64,000 bases of DNA from Brienomyrus brachyistius (lineage: Eukaryota; Chordata; Actinopteri; Osteoglossiformes; Mormyridae): assembly GCF_023856365.1 (NCBI RefSeq), contig NC_064545.1, positions 1 to 64,000 of the forward strand, read 5' to 3'. Shown here in pieces: positions 26,101-39,319 of the stretch; positions within the stretch are counted from its first letter, which is position 1; each line of letters starts with the position of its first letter. Under the pieces are notes generated by a model. That model saw nothing but the letters and a program-made list of their open reading frames with translations. It was not told the origin of the DNA and searched no databases. The translations under genes and the position numbers were made by a program.

Positions 26101-29100
26101 CCCCTCCAGCGATCCCTTCACATGGACACTATTCAAGGTAAATCGCTGTCATGACACACATGCCACCTAATATCCTGTGTTGCCTGAGATGGATTCCAGG
26201 CCCACAACCCTGATCAGGGAAAGTGGAAATAGATGTGCCACCAAGCCTGCATTGTTTCTGTTAAGCCTGTACATCACCATCTCAGATGCCCACTAAACAT
26301 CTTCAGACTCTGAGGGAGGAACCTGTTTAGACGTGAATCTCCATACCCTGGCGTATGGTTCACAGACCATCAAAAGCTCGAAAGCATCAGGCACTTACTC
26401 CGTCTCTGTTCCTTTCTCCTGCATCTGAACAGCTGCATCATCTGCAGACCAAAAAAAAAATGAAAAGCTGCAAAGCTACGGAAACAGTGATATTTCCCAA
26501 CCGGAGTTGACGTTTTAATGGCCGTTGACTCATGAGTTGACTTATAACTTCCTTTTGTGTTGATGCAGAATCTGAACTAAACTAATTTTAATCCAGAGTA
26601 AAACACAGTCTCGGCTTTATTGCATCAATCACAAAGGCAAATTAACAGAAGTCCTACTAAGTTTACAAGGCAATATGAATTAGTTTTTCCCTTATGGTTT
26701 AAACACACAAAACATCTGTTGGCAATTCTAGCCATTATGTGAAACTGTCAGTTATTGAGGACTGAATATTGTTAAACTGACATAAATTTAGGCCCTAGTC
26801 ATTCTAAAGTTTGGTAAAGCCGGCCTGTATACTGTGATGTGGCCCAGCTATGTGAATTTAATATCTGGCAGCAATGAATTATACCAGAGTCTAAATAGCT
26901 AGATCTGCTATCTCCCTATGGATCGGGAGTCCTGGCTTCTCTTCCTTCCAAACATATCATGAATGAGTCCTATCCAAGTCTTCCAAGTGCAGCCCTTCGG
27001 TCCAAATTTCCTGGCCTGAGGTGACACAGCTTTCGTTTCTGCCCCCCACCCATGATCTCACCTTTCAGGTAAAGCTGAAATATCTCTTGATGCACAAACC
27101 ACTGGTTTTGATTATAAACATCTCCCACTTTCTGTCAAAAGCAAAGTGCATTTGCTTTGCGTTCCTGCTTTCTACACCCGGGGTCTCCACATGGCAAGCC
27201 AGGTCGGTGCTCCAACACTCGGATGCAGGAACCCGCAGCCAGTGGGCACTCACTTTGAGAGGAGTATCTGTAAGTCCTTCCCTCTGAGGTAGCTGGAGGA
27301 GAAGCTATGACGAATAAAGGCTCAATCAGAGGCCACACGAAGCCAGCACCTCCTGCAAAGGATGGCCCAGGCCTTCATTAACTCAAACTATACATTATGC
27401 ATCTTTGCACTATACGCATACGTACAATACAATACAAAAAACGACAATTTGATACACTTTGATTCAATACGATTTGATTCAAATACAACTAAATTCAGTT
27501 CAACTGGATATGACTTAGATCAGTGGTTCTCAACCTTTTTTGCACCGCGACCCAATTTTTACCAGGCCAGCTCAGTCACGACCCTGTATCAGGTTTAATT
27601 AACACTATGATCAAGAACACAGTACTAATCAATGCCTACTGCATAAATCTGATTGGACGTGTGGGTGAATTTTAAATTAAGCATCTGTGGTTTGGCGTTT
27701 TCGATTGGTTGAGTGTATTCATAAGTATTTGCAGACCCAAGACCTGTTTATAGGTTAATTTTAGGACTAAGGCTGGGAAATCTGATCATAGATCAGAAAG
27801 GAGCTTGTAGTTTTTTTTTTCCTTTTTTTCCAAAACAAGTCACTATTTATTTTTGCACTGCAAGAACCATCCAAAGCTCTGTGGTAACTGATGTTGATAA
27901 TAAGATCTTAACATGAAAAAATATTACTGTTGTATGCAGTAATTGTGATGTGACGGATGAATCGATCTGAAACAGCTTTATCGTTTTTGGCCAATTTCCT
28001 TCTGAATTCCAGCCACATTGGGAGTTTTGAATTGGATCTGTCTACTGGCACCGCGTCAGCTTCGTAGTTGGATGACTGGCTTTGAACACGTGTAAGTCAG
28101 ATGTAGAAGGCAGACCCCCCCACCCCCATTTTTGTCAGGGAAACACTGGCCTGACAATCCAGACACCTAATAATTACCTCCAAGCTCTCCAATCACAGGT
28201 TACTCTAGCACACTTATTCTGATTGGTCGGAGGGGTACGGTAGATGTCATTCTGTTGTCATTAGTATATATTTTACCTTTGAGCGATACAGTTCTGATCT
28301 TTGTAGTGAGAACTTACCCAGGTGTCTCACCCCCTGACCAGTCTCGGTAGAATCAGAATCACTCTCTCTAAAGGCAATCAGAGTCACCATGATACAAACT
28401 TACTGCAGTCACAATCTATGAAGAGGAATATATTGCATTATCTCTTGAATTTTGTCATAACTTTCACCCAGACTGAAGCTAAATCACAGTGTCAGCTCCA
28501 TGCACAAGTTTTAAATTCATCCAAAGGATAACAGCGTCTTGAATAGTGAGTGTTACTGCAGATGACATTTATACAAAACAACAGGTCTAGACCAAGGCTG
28601 TCCTATAAAGTCTTATAATCTCCCAAAACTTCTTTTCCATTTAAGTTTAATACTGCTGGGGTCGTAAACACTAGTGTGGGTGACACGATCACATTACTGC
28701 ACACATCGCCCACTCACGATTTTGGATTTCTCTTCTGAAATAATGGCTCACATTTGGGTCTAGTTTCCATGCAGTTAATGGCCCGACAGCGCGGAAACAT
28801 GAGAGGAATCTGAATGCAATTACTCTAGTATTATGAAACATGTTACGAAACCAGGCGGAGTGTAGGAATCTCTAGCTCCCGACTCACATTGGGTATCTCA
28901 GCAAAAACGCACCCGTCCGTCCCTCCAATGGCCCCTGAAAGCAAGCAGAAGGGAAGAAAAAAGTCGCCGCGCTGAGAGATGATCCGTTATGAAGGACATG
29001 GATGATGTGAATCTACCACAAACATTTTGTCGCTCGTTGGAATTGGAGGCAGGGAGGGGGTGGCATTAATAAGGGGGGACTTTAAACCTGGGAGGATTCC

Positions 29101-32100
29101 CATTACTCATGCCTGCATGGAAATGACGGCGGCTGATAAACAGGAAGTGACACTTCTAAGCATTTTACTGTTTCCTGTTTACCGCGCCACACGTGGGGCT
29201 TAATGCCGTTGATTAATCGTCCTCCCCACCCTCACCGCTCAGCAGGGAGTTAATTAGCCTGTAGATATTATTTAATCAGTCTCATTTTGTCTTTGTAAGT
29301 AAAGTTAAGTGGCACACCACCATAGAGTGAAGACCTGCGGCTCCTTTATCGTTATTGCTGTTTATCGTTATTGCTTTATCTCATTCTTGGTCTTTTTTTT
29401 TTAACCTGGCAGGCTGCTAACAGCTGATTGCTAAAGAATATTTTTGTACAGTATTGATGGATTAATATATCAGTCTGTGTGTCCGTCTGGTGTAATCATG
29501 CACTCCTTTGCTGTGTGAGGGATGCTGCACTATCTGAGCATGATTGGGAATTTGTGCTACTTCCTTACGCTGGTTCCCGTCAGTCTTTGCAAAAGCTTCC
29601 GGTTTCTGCTCCTTTCAAGCTCCAGCTGCCGTCTGCAGGCATCCAGCTCCACCCTGCCTGGAGCGCCACCTTCCCCCTGGTGGATACACGGGGAATCACA
29701 TGCAGGTAGCCGGCCGGTACAGCTACAGAGGATGTTGGCTCATGTCTGGTATTTGCATACATCACAACTGAAATGGTGCCTAAAACATCTATGAGGTACA
29801 AATTCCTGTTCTACCTTACTTTGACCATGCTGAGTTCTGCTTCTGCTTCTGCCTTCTGCCACGACAGGGTTTGAATCTCCTTCCTGTAAGCCGCACAGGA
29901 GCAAAAATAGGCACCCGTACTGCGCAGGCCTGTCTTTGGAGAATTAAAATTCTCCAAAACAGTGGCGAAATCAACAAAGTTTTGCAGTGTTCAGGGTGCA
30001 GGTGCCCCTAAGCACTAATTTACATGTTAGGAACTTCGCAGCTTAAACGTCAGCCACTCACTGGTTACTCTCTGCCTCGCTCTGAAGTTTCTCCACCTCC
30101 GCAGCCAGCTGTGCCAGCTCCTTTTTCAACTAAAACAGGACAGACAACACCGTCCGTGTGAAATGCATGTGCAGAATGACAGCCGAGACCCCAGGTACCC
30201 AAAACCCGCTTGCAGCCCCTATCACAGAATTTTTTTTTTTACAAAACCTCATTCTTCAGGCAGACTGTTCAAACATTAAGCCCTTCGCTCATCTCTTAAC
30301 CGGGTCGTACCGTGTCTGCAGGGTGATGGCAGTGGTGTTGTTGCTCCTTGGCGCCCTCTAGCGCTTCCTGGGAGGCCTGCAATGCCTTAACCACCTCACT
30401 CCACCTCCCCTTCCACTGTGACCCCACTCGACGCAGGTTCTCCAGCTCTTCTGCCATCTCTGCGTCAATCCGCTTATGCTCCTCCCCCTTCCTCCGGAGC
30501 TCCGCCTCCTTGTCCAGAATTCTGGCATCCAGGCTTTGACACTGACTCAGCAGCTCCTTATTTTCTTGGTGAAGAGCATTGCAGGATTTCCTGTTTACAA
30601 AGTGACAACGCAGCATGTCTCAGGATTTCTGCTCATGGAATATCTTCACCTTATAGGCTATAAATAAACCACAGTACCTGGAAAAAATCTGGAATTGTTA
30701 CCTATAAAAAAGACAGAGTCTGGCCTTGTTTCTGTTTTAATGCAAAACAATGTGACTCATACAATACCAGTTATGAGTCACTGCGCTCCCACAAATAATT
30801 ATATAGCTAATGGGCTTTACAGAGGCTCTACAAAAAGTTCTGGCAGTGATCAGTCCCCTTAGAAATCCCAAGGGCACTAACCTCCCTACTCATCCCAAAA
30901 TGAAATGTATAAATCCTTGGTAATGCATGATCTCCTTGCCTAATCCGTCGTCTCTGCTTTGCTCTCATGCCAGGCGACATGATAAAACTTGACGCGATAC
31001 AAAATGAAAAGTTAATGGAATTCAGATGCGCATACGACAGGGAGGTTACGCTGGGGACATGCTTTGGAAGTCTGGACGCGCAGCCTGCAGCTGGAGAGGT
31101 GAGTGCAGGAGCACCGGCGCTGTCAGCGTCGGCGCAGCTGCGGCAGATGCCGGTGTTTACCTATCTCGCAATGTCTCTGCAGACGGACCGGAGAAGCAGC
31201 CCTTGTTGTGGCCATATGCTCTCTGCCGTCTGCGCAGCTGCAGAATTACAGAGACGGGACTCCGTCAAAGACTTAAGCGATGATTAAATGAGTTCTCAGT
31301 CAAATCGGGAACAATGATGCTGGGAAAATGATGCGCTGTCCCATATTGCAAAATAAATCCATCACCACCACTTTCTCTCTGCTTCTCCTGTTAAGAGTCT
31401 CAATGGCAGCCAGCCCAGCAGGTCAGACCGGGCATCTTATTCCACGGCCCTCGGACTCCAGCTCATTTTGAGTCATCCCTAGACATTCCCAAGCCCTGAG
31501 ATATAATCTCTCCGGCTGGTTTCAGGTCAGCCTTGGGGCCCCTGGCCAATGGGACAAGCTCAGAAAAGCTCTCTTTAAAGATGGCATCCTTATATATCCC
31601 CGAGCGACTCCCCCCCCCCAGGCTGATTCCTCTCGATCTCGCCCCGTCATGGAGAGTGAACCCGGTAATGCTGTGGAGAAGCTGGATTTGCACTGGGAGC
31701 ATGTCCCTTCGGTCATTACCCACAGCAAAATAAATTGTCAGCTAAATTGAAACTTGGAAAATTATTTATAGTTGAGGGCAGCATACTTATCCGAAACAAG
31801 GCTCCCCGTCAGGACAGTTCTATCAAATACACACACATTTTTTGTGCCACTGACATCTGCTGCACTAGTCAGACTGAAATAGTTTTTATGTTTTTTCCAC
31901 ACTTCTGGGTTTCTTTGGGTCTTACCACACATTTCCCCAGACCACTACCTCACAGACTCTGTGCATATTCCTACTAGTCTGGCATTTTCTGTTAACCCCA
32001 GCAAACAGATATTGCATAACAGTTTGTCTGTCCTCCTTCATCCGTCCTCCTCCCAGCACACTAAATCAGTCCTCTGGGACCCACAGATAGTCCATGTTTT

Positions 32101-35100
32101 TGCTCCCTCTTATCTCCCTTCAGGGAGCAAAAATGTGGACTGCCTAGCAGGCAGCTGGGGAGGAACAAAAACATGGACTGTCTGGGGGGTCCCTGAGGAG
32201 CGGGTTGGGAAACACTGCCCTAAGTGATCTAACCAGGGACCATCAAATTAAAATAGACCAGAGTGGCTAACAATGCATGATCACATTAGCAACTAAGAAT
32301 TAAATTCTGGGAGACTTTAATATTGAAATATTTCTAGGTGGTGTCGGGGTCGGGGCCATGGGGGCACTGGCTTCAGCTGATTGGCCCCCATAGTGCCCTC
32401 TCCCTGTCGTCATCAACTCAACACATATCATTGGCTAATTTCAATTTATGATCATCTACCACAGCTGTATGGGTTCCAGGGGAGTGTAGAGCCCCAGGCT
32501 GCACAGCCAGGCTCTGACCTGAGCTCCTCACACCTCCCTCTCAGTGCTGTCACTTCCTGGCCCCCCTGCCGGGCAGCAGCTTGCAGTGCCCCCATCTGGC
32601 TGGCCAGCTGCGATTTCTCCTTCTCCAGGGCTGCGATCCGATCTGTGTGGAGCGGCCTCTCCGCTTCCAGCTCCCGCAACCTCGCTGACTCCACTTGCAG
32701 CCTCCGTCTCTCCTCTGCGAGCTCCACCATCAGACCCTCCTTCAGCTTGCAGGTGAAACATAGAATATCATCATATTCATTGCGCTAATGTATAAATGTT
32801 TACGGAAATTGATTTATTGACCACTCCTGAGATGACCTAGTCCACAATTTTATTAGGTCATGGGAGCATTTTCATTGGGTCCTAGAGGGTTCGGTTAAAA
32901 ACATAATTTTGATTTTAATTTCTGATCTTGGGCTTATTTTTGAAGGGCCGCCTTTCTGATGAAGGCACTGTGCTACTGTTACTGAACCATGTTCTACTTA
33001 CTATTTATTGTTAAATAAATTAGGTTAAAAATTTGGGCCATGACTTAATGACTAAGGGTTGCAAGACTAAAGCAGCAGAGAACTGCTGACTTAATGAATA
33101 TTTAACTCACAGTTACATATGGATATTCTAGGTATAATCTGGTTCTTCTGTGGGATTAACACAGGGGTCTCCAACTCCAGTCCTGGAGAGCTACTATCCA
33201 GTAGGTTTTCTATCTTACCTGGCTTCTGATGAACCACAACAGTTCTCAGGTAAATACCAGAAGCCAGGTAAGATAGAAAACCTACTGGATAGTAGCTCTC
33301 CAGGACTGGAGTTGGAGACCCCTGGTTTAACGTGATGGTCCCACGGTTGTAGTGGGCATGATGACCTCCTGTTTTTGCCACATCAGCTGGAGCTCCTGGC
33401 CCACCTGCTCATTCCTCCGCAGCTCCTCCTGCATCTGCGCCGCCTCCTCCTCCTTGCGCTTGGCCTGGGCCCTGGCGTCCGCTAGATCTCTGTGGAGCTC
33501 ACCAAGCTCGCCACTGAAGGCCTCCCTGCTCTTCTGGGCACTGTCCAGCTGCAGCTCCAGGCTCTGCGCCCGCCAGTGGAGTTCAGCCTTCTCCTGCATC
33601 GACGTAGCAGCGTTGTGCCGCATGAAAGTGCGCGCTGTGCAACAGCATTACTGCACGTCCGTCTCATGGATTGGGCTTTGCTGTTGTGCCTTTGAATAAT
33701 TCCTGCATCCTAAAATTGCTTCACAAACATATCTTACCGCATAAATGTCTATAAACTAGGGCATAGGAGTTTGACATTGGGGGTGGGACACAACTTAATA
33801 ACTCGAATGTAAAGGTCTATTTTTTAGGTGGCCAAAATAAATACTAGGGGGTACACGTCCCCCCCAATTCCCCCTGGTTCCTACTCCCTGGGCTATTAAA
33901 TACAGTTGTACTGCAATAACACTTCAAATTTTTATTGTAAGTAAGTTGTACATGTAGTAAATGGTACAGTAGTTTAGGCAGGTTCCAGCCAGCAGTGCTG
34001 TGGGGGAGACGCCCTGAATGTTTGAGGGGCCCAGACGTGGACAGGAGCCTTGCAGCATGCCAGTAGTCTGGGGGTTGGGTTCCAAGGTAATGTTTTGTCA
34101 AAGGACCGAGGATTAAATGATGCAAATTAATAATGCACCTGTAGGAGGCGATCCTTGTCAGCCAAGGCCTCTGATAGCTTCACCTTATGGTCCTCCACAG
34201 TGTCCTCCAGCCTGACCACCTTGGAGGACAGCAGGTCTCTCTCCTGGAGGAGTTAAAACAGCAGAGAATGTCGTGTGGTGTGGTGCTGACTGAGAGCTGA
34301 AGGTCAAAGGTCATGTCTCCCTGAGGCCTCCACTCACCAGGCCGGCCTGGGCCAGCTGACCACGGGCCTCACTCAGCTGGTCCTGGAGCTTGATCTGGGC
34401 CTGTTCTGAATTGCTTAGCCTCCGGTTCAAGCCCTCCATCTCAGTCAGAGCTGCCAGTCGGCTCTGCGTGGGACAGAATGCATGTGGTTTTACTCAGAAA
34501 GCCTGCATCAAGCAGGCTGTAAATGTAGATCATTCAGGTAATTCATTCAGATCTGGTTTGTCTCCTCAGATCGTTGATGCTGATGGTTAAGGAAATGGGT
34601 TTGTGCTCAGCAGTAATGAATCTACATAACTCAGGCACGTAGTCAGGTAGTAAAAATATGAATCTGAATCACCCTTGAAATTTGCTTTCCAGGAATGGTG
34701 ACCCCCCTCCCCCCCCCCCCCCCCCGCCCCCTCCAGTGATGGAGGTGGAACCCTCACCTTGTTGGCAAAATATACTGAGGATTGCTGGACCTCCCACAAA
34801 ATTTATTTCTGGGTATGGACCTGGCATTACTATGCATATTGGTGGCTCTGTTAAAATTACCCCCCAAGTTCGATTTCTAGTTTTTACGGGTATCTCGTTA
34901 GAATGACTTTTACCGGTGTATCTTCCAAACAGAGACATCATTTCAGTTGGCTACAGAATACCTTGGCCAAAGCTGTGCCAGCACGACGTGAAAAACATGA
35001 CACTGAGAGAGATGATGACATCACTTATGTCTTTCTGGAATGCTTATGCGATATTCCGTCCCAGTTCCAGCTCAATTGAGTGTTTTGGTTTGAAATTACA

Positions 35101-38100
35101 AGGTGGCACCAGTGTTATCCATCTGCTGATTTCTCCATGGAGATTTTGGGTGTTTTCTGATAGAAAATTCGGAGGGAAAATTCCCAAGCCCTGAGATATA
35201 ACACTGGCCTTAAATACCTTGAGTTATTTTCAAATATCTAATAGTCCAATTTGGTCAGTCGGGAGTCTAGCTTTGTGGCCAAGGTCATTCAGGAACCTGG
35301 TTTCCCCATCAACACTAATAAAGACGTCTTTACTGTAAATCCATTTGCAGGCCGTATAGACAGCACCTACTCCCACAGTGTCCATTTGATTATATGTGTA
35401 CTATTCAGGATGACAAATGTTGCTCGTAACCTCCAGTGAGGCTTGTAATAATTCAGCATTCATTTGACTGTCAGTGACGTGATTTGTCCAAGCCACACTT
35501 CATCTTGTGTTTTCGGCCACACTCCACTGCTCCTTCACTGTTCTGGAGCTGCAACGGGGGGGTACTAACCCTGTCTTTATGGGAGAACTGCAACAGGAAA
35601 CCATGTCCTGGTCTGTTCAAACTCCAGTGGGACACTGACCTCCTCAGATAGGCGAACCTGCCGGAGGGCTGTCTCCCGTTCTTCCTCCAAAGCCGCCACC
35701 TTCCCCTGAAGCTTTCTCAGGGCCGGTCTCGCCTCCTTCAGCTCTTTCTCGGCCTGCTGCTGCTTTCCCTGTGGACGAAACCAGAGACGATCTGGTTTCA
35801 CCAAGGCACGGTATGGTTAATGTACATGCTGGAAGAGGTGTTGGTGTGGCCAGCAGGTGGTCTTTGTGGATCACAGTGCCCCAATGCAGTGATGGGGACA
35901 CTGTGCTGTAAAAGTAGTGCTGTCCTTTGGATGAAACGTAGAACCAAGGTCCTGAATCTCTGAGGTCATGAAAGATCCCTGGTCATGCTTCTAAGGAGTA
36001 GGGGTGGTACTGTGATGTCTTGGCTAAATTGCCCAGTGTGGCCCTATCAGATCTGACCTCATAATCACCCCATATATCTAGCTGGTGAGTTCTCTCCTGC
36101 CCCTTCAACACCTTAGCTACTGTATGGTGAGCATACTGGTGCAGAATGGCTGCCGTCGCATCATCCAGGTGACACACAGTGGTGGTGGGGAAAATGGCTC
36201 TCTGTTGGTTCTGTAAAGCGCTTTGGGTGTCTTGAAAAGTGCTATATAAATGCAACTTTCATTCATTCATTAATTCCCTTTCCTCTTTTTGCATCCCTTT
36301 CCTGCCTTATACTTCCTGTCTGTTGGAGTAATTTGTAAGCACATTACCAGCAGAAAACATTGAAGGTTTGATAACAGATAAATGCCAGAAGAAAAATTAT
36401 TTAGTTCTTGTCGTTCCTAGAAACTGACGCCCGTCCTATTAGGGCAAAAGACTGAATTGAAAGGATAATATACAGTTAGTCTGATAATTTGTCACTCATA
36501 CATAGATGTCTTCCTGCACTGTGGGCACAGATCGGCTGAGGAGGACAGTCTTCTCCCTCTCCAGAGTCATCCTCATCTTCATCATATCTAGCTCCAGTTG
36601 CTGGACCCTTCAGTGCATGACCCATCCAAAGACAGAAAGAGACAGAGATAAACTTCTGGTCACTACCACACTCACGACATATGTGACGATATTGATGGGA
36701 ACATACTGCGGCAACATATGAATATTTATGTGGTCAGTGAAACTAAAATGATATAGCCTGAAAAGTCTGATTACACCGTTCAGGCTTCATATTCAGTTGC
36801 ATGATGTTGAGTATGTCAAGTATGATGGCAAACTCACTTCTCCTGAAGATCTTTATGTCGAGGGCTGTCCTCAACATGACTTGGCTTTGCTGTGTCCTTC
36901 TCTTGCTCCAGGGCACTCAGTGCCTCCGCCAGCTGCTGTGACAGGGGCAGATGAATGTCAGTGTGCTACGGGTGACATGCTGGCTCAGTAATTAGCATGT
37001 TAGCCTCATGCTAGTATGCCAGTGTGTGTGGAATTTCCATGTTTCTGCTGTTTGTATGGGTTTCCTTATGCAATCGCTCTCTGACATGCAGTATTTGGGA
37101 ACTGGTATCTCTGTGTTCCCACAGCATGTGAGTCTGTGTGCTGGACTGGAATCACATCCAGGTTGTTTGCTGCATTGCCTGACATTGGCTTCCGGTTCTA
37201 TGACCCTGTACCATGTAAATGTTGTGGAAGATGGCTGCATGCTTTGACAGCTCCATATGTTGATGCTAAGTTTGTAGAGATGTAAACAGTAGAAGTGTAT
37301 GGCTGCTGCCTGATGGATCCTCAAGCACAAATGTTCTGAGGGCAGAAGGAAGTATTATTGGTTCTGAGAGATAACTAATTAGATTGTAGAAGAGGTGGGA
37401 CCAAGACATTTGACTGGTTGATCCCGCCTCCTCTAGTTGCTTGGACCCACCCCCTATACAATCTGATTGGTTATCTCTCTGAACCAATTATTTTTCTTTC
37501 CGTTCTCAGAACATTTTTGTGTAAGTAAACCTCACATGAGCCAAGCACAGGCTGAGGGAGGCGATGACAGTCACCTTGTGTCTGAGTTCCAGCAGCTGTG
37601 TGCTGGACTGGCAGTGTTGCAGCTGCACTTCCCTGGGCCCTAGCAGCTCCGTCTGGCTGTCTAGACGCCCATGAGTCCCACACAGCCTCTGCCCAGTTGT
37701 CTCCCTCCAAGTCCCACTCTTACACAGCGGGGACCACAGGTCTGCCCTCGGAGAGGGGCATAGGGTCCGCACGGCGCCCTCCGGTCCCAGGCGGGACAGG
37801 GACTGCCAGCGTTTCATTCCTGTGGAGATGTCAGGACTTGCCACACACTCCCTGTATGGAGAGCTGAAACACATCGCATTGATGATACGCTAAATTTATA
37901 TATTCAGGAATATGCAGTAGTGCACGTCCTACTCGGTTGGTGATGGGGGTCATGTAACTTTCTCAACCTGACTATTCACCTGAGGCAGAGTGACCACTAG
38001 CTAATTTCCTGGTGTTCATGCTCACTGAGCATACTGACCTATGTGAGCAGTGGTTAACTGAGTAGACTGAGCGATGGCTGATGGACCACACTGACCTGCC

Positions 38101-39319
38101 GCTGCGGGTGGAGAAGGTCCCAGACCCTGAATGAGCTCCATCTATGCTCCATGCTGAGGACTGACAGAACATGACCACCAGTTAGCACTATGGTCAGGTT
38201 AAGGCGCACCAAAGATAACCAGCCTGATAATTAATCACAGTATGTCGTATTTTGGTTGAGTTTCCTTTCTATCGCTCCCACGATGCTAAACGCGCTGTTT
38301 TCTGTTCTCTATTTCCTGCCCTGGTGCTCTTGTCTCACCTGAGCTTTGATGTCCCACATATCTGGGTGGGTTGGGGACAGCAGACTGGGGGCTCTACCAG
38401 GCGGGTCGTACCCCCCCGGGGGCCGTCCCAGCTCACTTCTCCAGCCGCTTCCACTGCGCTCCCCATGTGGGGGCAGCTGGGCCATGTGTGGGCCGAGATG
38501 ACAGTGCTCTTGGTACTGTGGGGGTGGGGGATAGGTGTGTCAGCCCGGAACAAAGACACCCATTCGTCACAGGGACACCCTCACTCCCACACTGGTCTGT
38601 AGAATGTTCCGGAGCGGAACGGCTTGCTCCCTGCCTGCTCAAAATGTTTCTTTCACTGCTATGAGGACTGTCACACCACACCCAGGAGAAGATAAATTTC
38701 CACTCAGTTGTTCCGTCGAATGCTAAGCAGGCCGAAGTCAATCCCACCACTTGATATGGCGTCTTATCAAATGGTGCCTAAGACCCTGTGAAATTAAATG
38801 CTGCGATATCAAGCGATATGTCAGAGGAGGAGCCCGTGTAGGAGAGGCTATGAGAAGTACCACTTGGTGCTTGCTGTAGCTGCAACAACCACAGCAAAAT
38901 TAACTCCACTGGCATGAATCTCTGGAATGGCTGTGATAACAGCAGCAAAATCAAAGGTTATGCCTGAGATCACAGATCTGTCAGGTGCATAGCTAAGAGT
39001 AGAGTCGTTCTGACGTACATCAGATTCACCAAAGGACCCATTGGTTTCAGGGTACAATGAACAATTCTGAACGATGAACAATTAGTGAACAATTCTGAAA
39101 ATACCAACAGGTGTGCATTAAGCTCGAAGTTAGTAAATGAATATCTCACGAGTGTAAAGTCTTCTCCGTACCTTATTAGTGTGTCTTTTTCCGTCTCGTC
39201 GCAGGTGACCAGAGAAACGACGCTCTCTGCACACTCCACTACGCTGCTCTGATTTGGAAAGAAGCTATTGAGAGTGCAGCCAGGCAGCTGGTGTCCGTGG
39301 CAACCGGCATAAACAAGAC
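23155..39319 (-). CDS. long coiled-coil protein, unrecognised (CCDC33-like by linkage)
   Basis: About 27 exons encode roughly 1,080 residues. Exons, 5' to 3': 39319-39150, 38515-38339, 38160-38096, 37863-37575, 36935-36838, 36607-36502, 35768-35640, 34463-34338, 34243-34139, 33593-33366, 32745-32519, 30590-30311, 30129-30062, 29883-29820, 29676-29569, then probably 28934-28888 and 27267-27254, 26441-26399, 26054-25964 (GC donor), 25629-25498, 25422-25349, 25136-25052, 24922-24841, 24587-24523, 24441-24349, 23850-23734, 23322-23155 (stop). All junctions keep phase. The N-terminal 115 residues are not coiled coil (LNSFFPNQSSVVECAESVVS, RYGEDFTL). From about residue 250 the sequence is heptad-rich and charged (EELRRNEQVGQELQLMWQKQ, ALEKEKSQLASQM). 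A conserved-looking block, RPKYIDHDNQMRLVTEQ plus LKSLFREREQLGWVND, lies near the C-terminus. The true start is unresolved. SEMA7A and CCDC33 are near neighbours in human, hence the suggested identity; I saw no C2 domain. Confidence 0.8.
24170..24342 (-). mobile_element. tRNA-derived SINE abutting a splice donor
   Basis: Minus strand: GGTGGCGGAGCGGTTAAAGG resembles a tRNA 5' half with A box, and CGCAGGCTCAAACCCCAC a B-box region. It begins about seven bases inside the intron, after the donor of exon 24441-24349. Confidence 0.6.
26399..28934 (-). other. phase bridge in the coiled-coil gene: two short candidate exons
   Basis: Exon 29676-29569 ends in phase 0 while exon 26441-26399 needs one preceding base. 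A 47-base candidate (28934-28888, acceptor GCTTTCAG, donor GTGAGTC, GPLEGRTGAFLLRYP) and a 14-base micro-exon candidate (27267-27254, acceptor ACTTACAG, donor GTGAGTG) together restore the frame exactly. Either alone does not. The micro-exon has a weak pyrimidine tract, so this is a model only. Confidence 0.4.
27520..27600 (+). repeat. interspersed-repeat terminus
   Basis: CAGTGGTTCTCAACCTTTTT then CACCGCGACCC is a common end of fish and tetrapod hAT-type elements. The other end was not found with confidence. Confidence 0.4.
32050..32225. mobile_element. palindromic non-autonomous element
   Basis: The left half has TCCTCTGGGACCCACAGATA and GTCCATGTTTTTGCTCCCTC; the right half has the inverted matches (GGGAGCAAAAATGTGGACT, then CTGGGGGGTCCCTGAGGA). 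It lies in the intron between coiled-coil exons 32745-32519 and 30590-30311. Confidence 0.55.
33162..33328. mobile_element. nearly perfect palindromic element
   Basis: CAGGGGTCTCCAACTCCAGT at the left is matched by ACTGGAGTTGGAGACCCCTG at the right. Arms of about 75 bases surround a short loop near 33235-33250. ATTAAC and TTTAAC flanks may be a target duplication. The right end is 38 bases from the splice donor after exon 33593-33366. Confidence 0.8.
35820..36265 (+). mobile_element. SINE with a GCGCTTTGG / GCTATATAAATG tail
   Basis: The body contains GTAGAACCAAGGTCCTGAAT and GGCTGCCGTCGCATCATCCA. The tail GTAAAGCGCTTTGGGTGTCT, AAAAGTGCTATATAAATGCA ends in a CATT repeat. I recall this layout from a widespread fish SINE. 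It is intronic in the coiled-coil gene, antisense. Confidence 0.7.
37328..37519. mobile_element. palindromic non-autonomous element
   Basis: AAATGTTCTGAGGGCAGAAG and GGTTCTGAGAGATAACTAAT on the left pair with the inverted GGTTATCTCTCTGAACC and CTCAGAACATTTTTG on the right. It is about 190 bases long, with no ORF, and ends 55 bases before the splice donor of exon 37863-37575. Confidence 0.75.

Noticed and set aside
38848..39081. Minus-strand ORF of 77 codons
   Set aside because: It lies in an intron of the coiled-coil gene, lacks splice signals in the required phase, and interrupts no exon.
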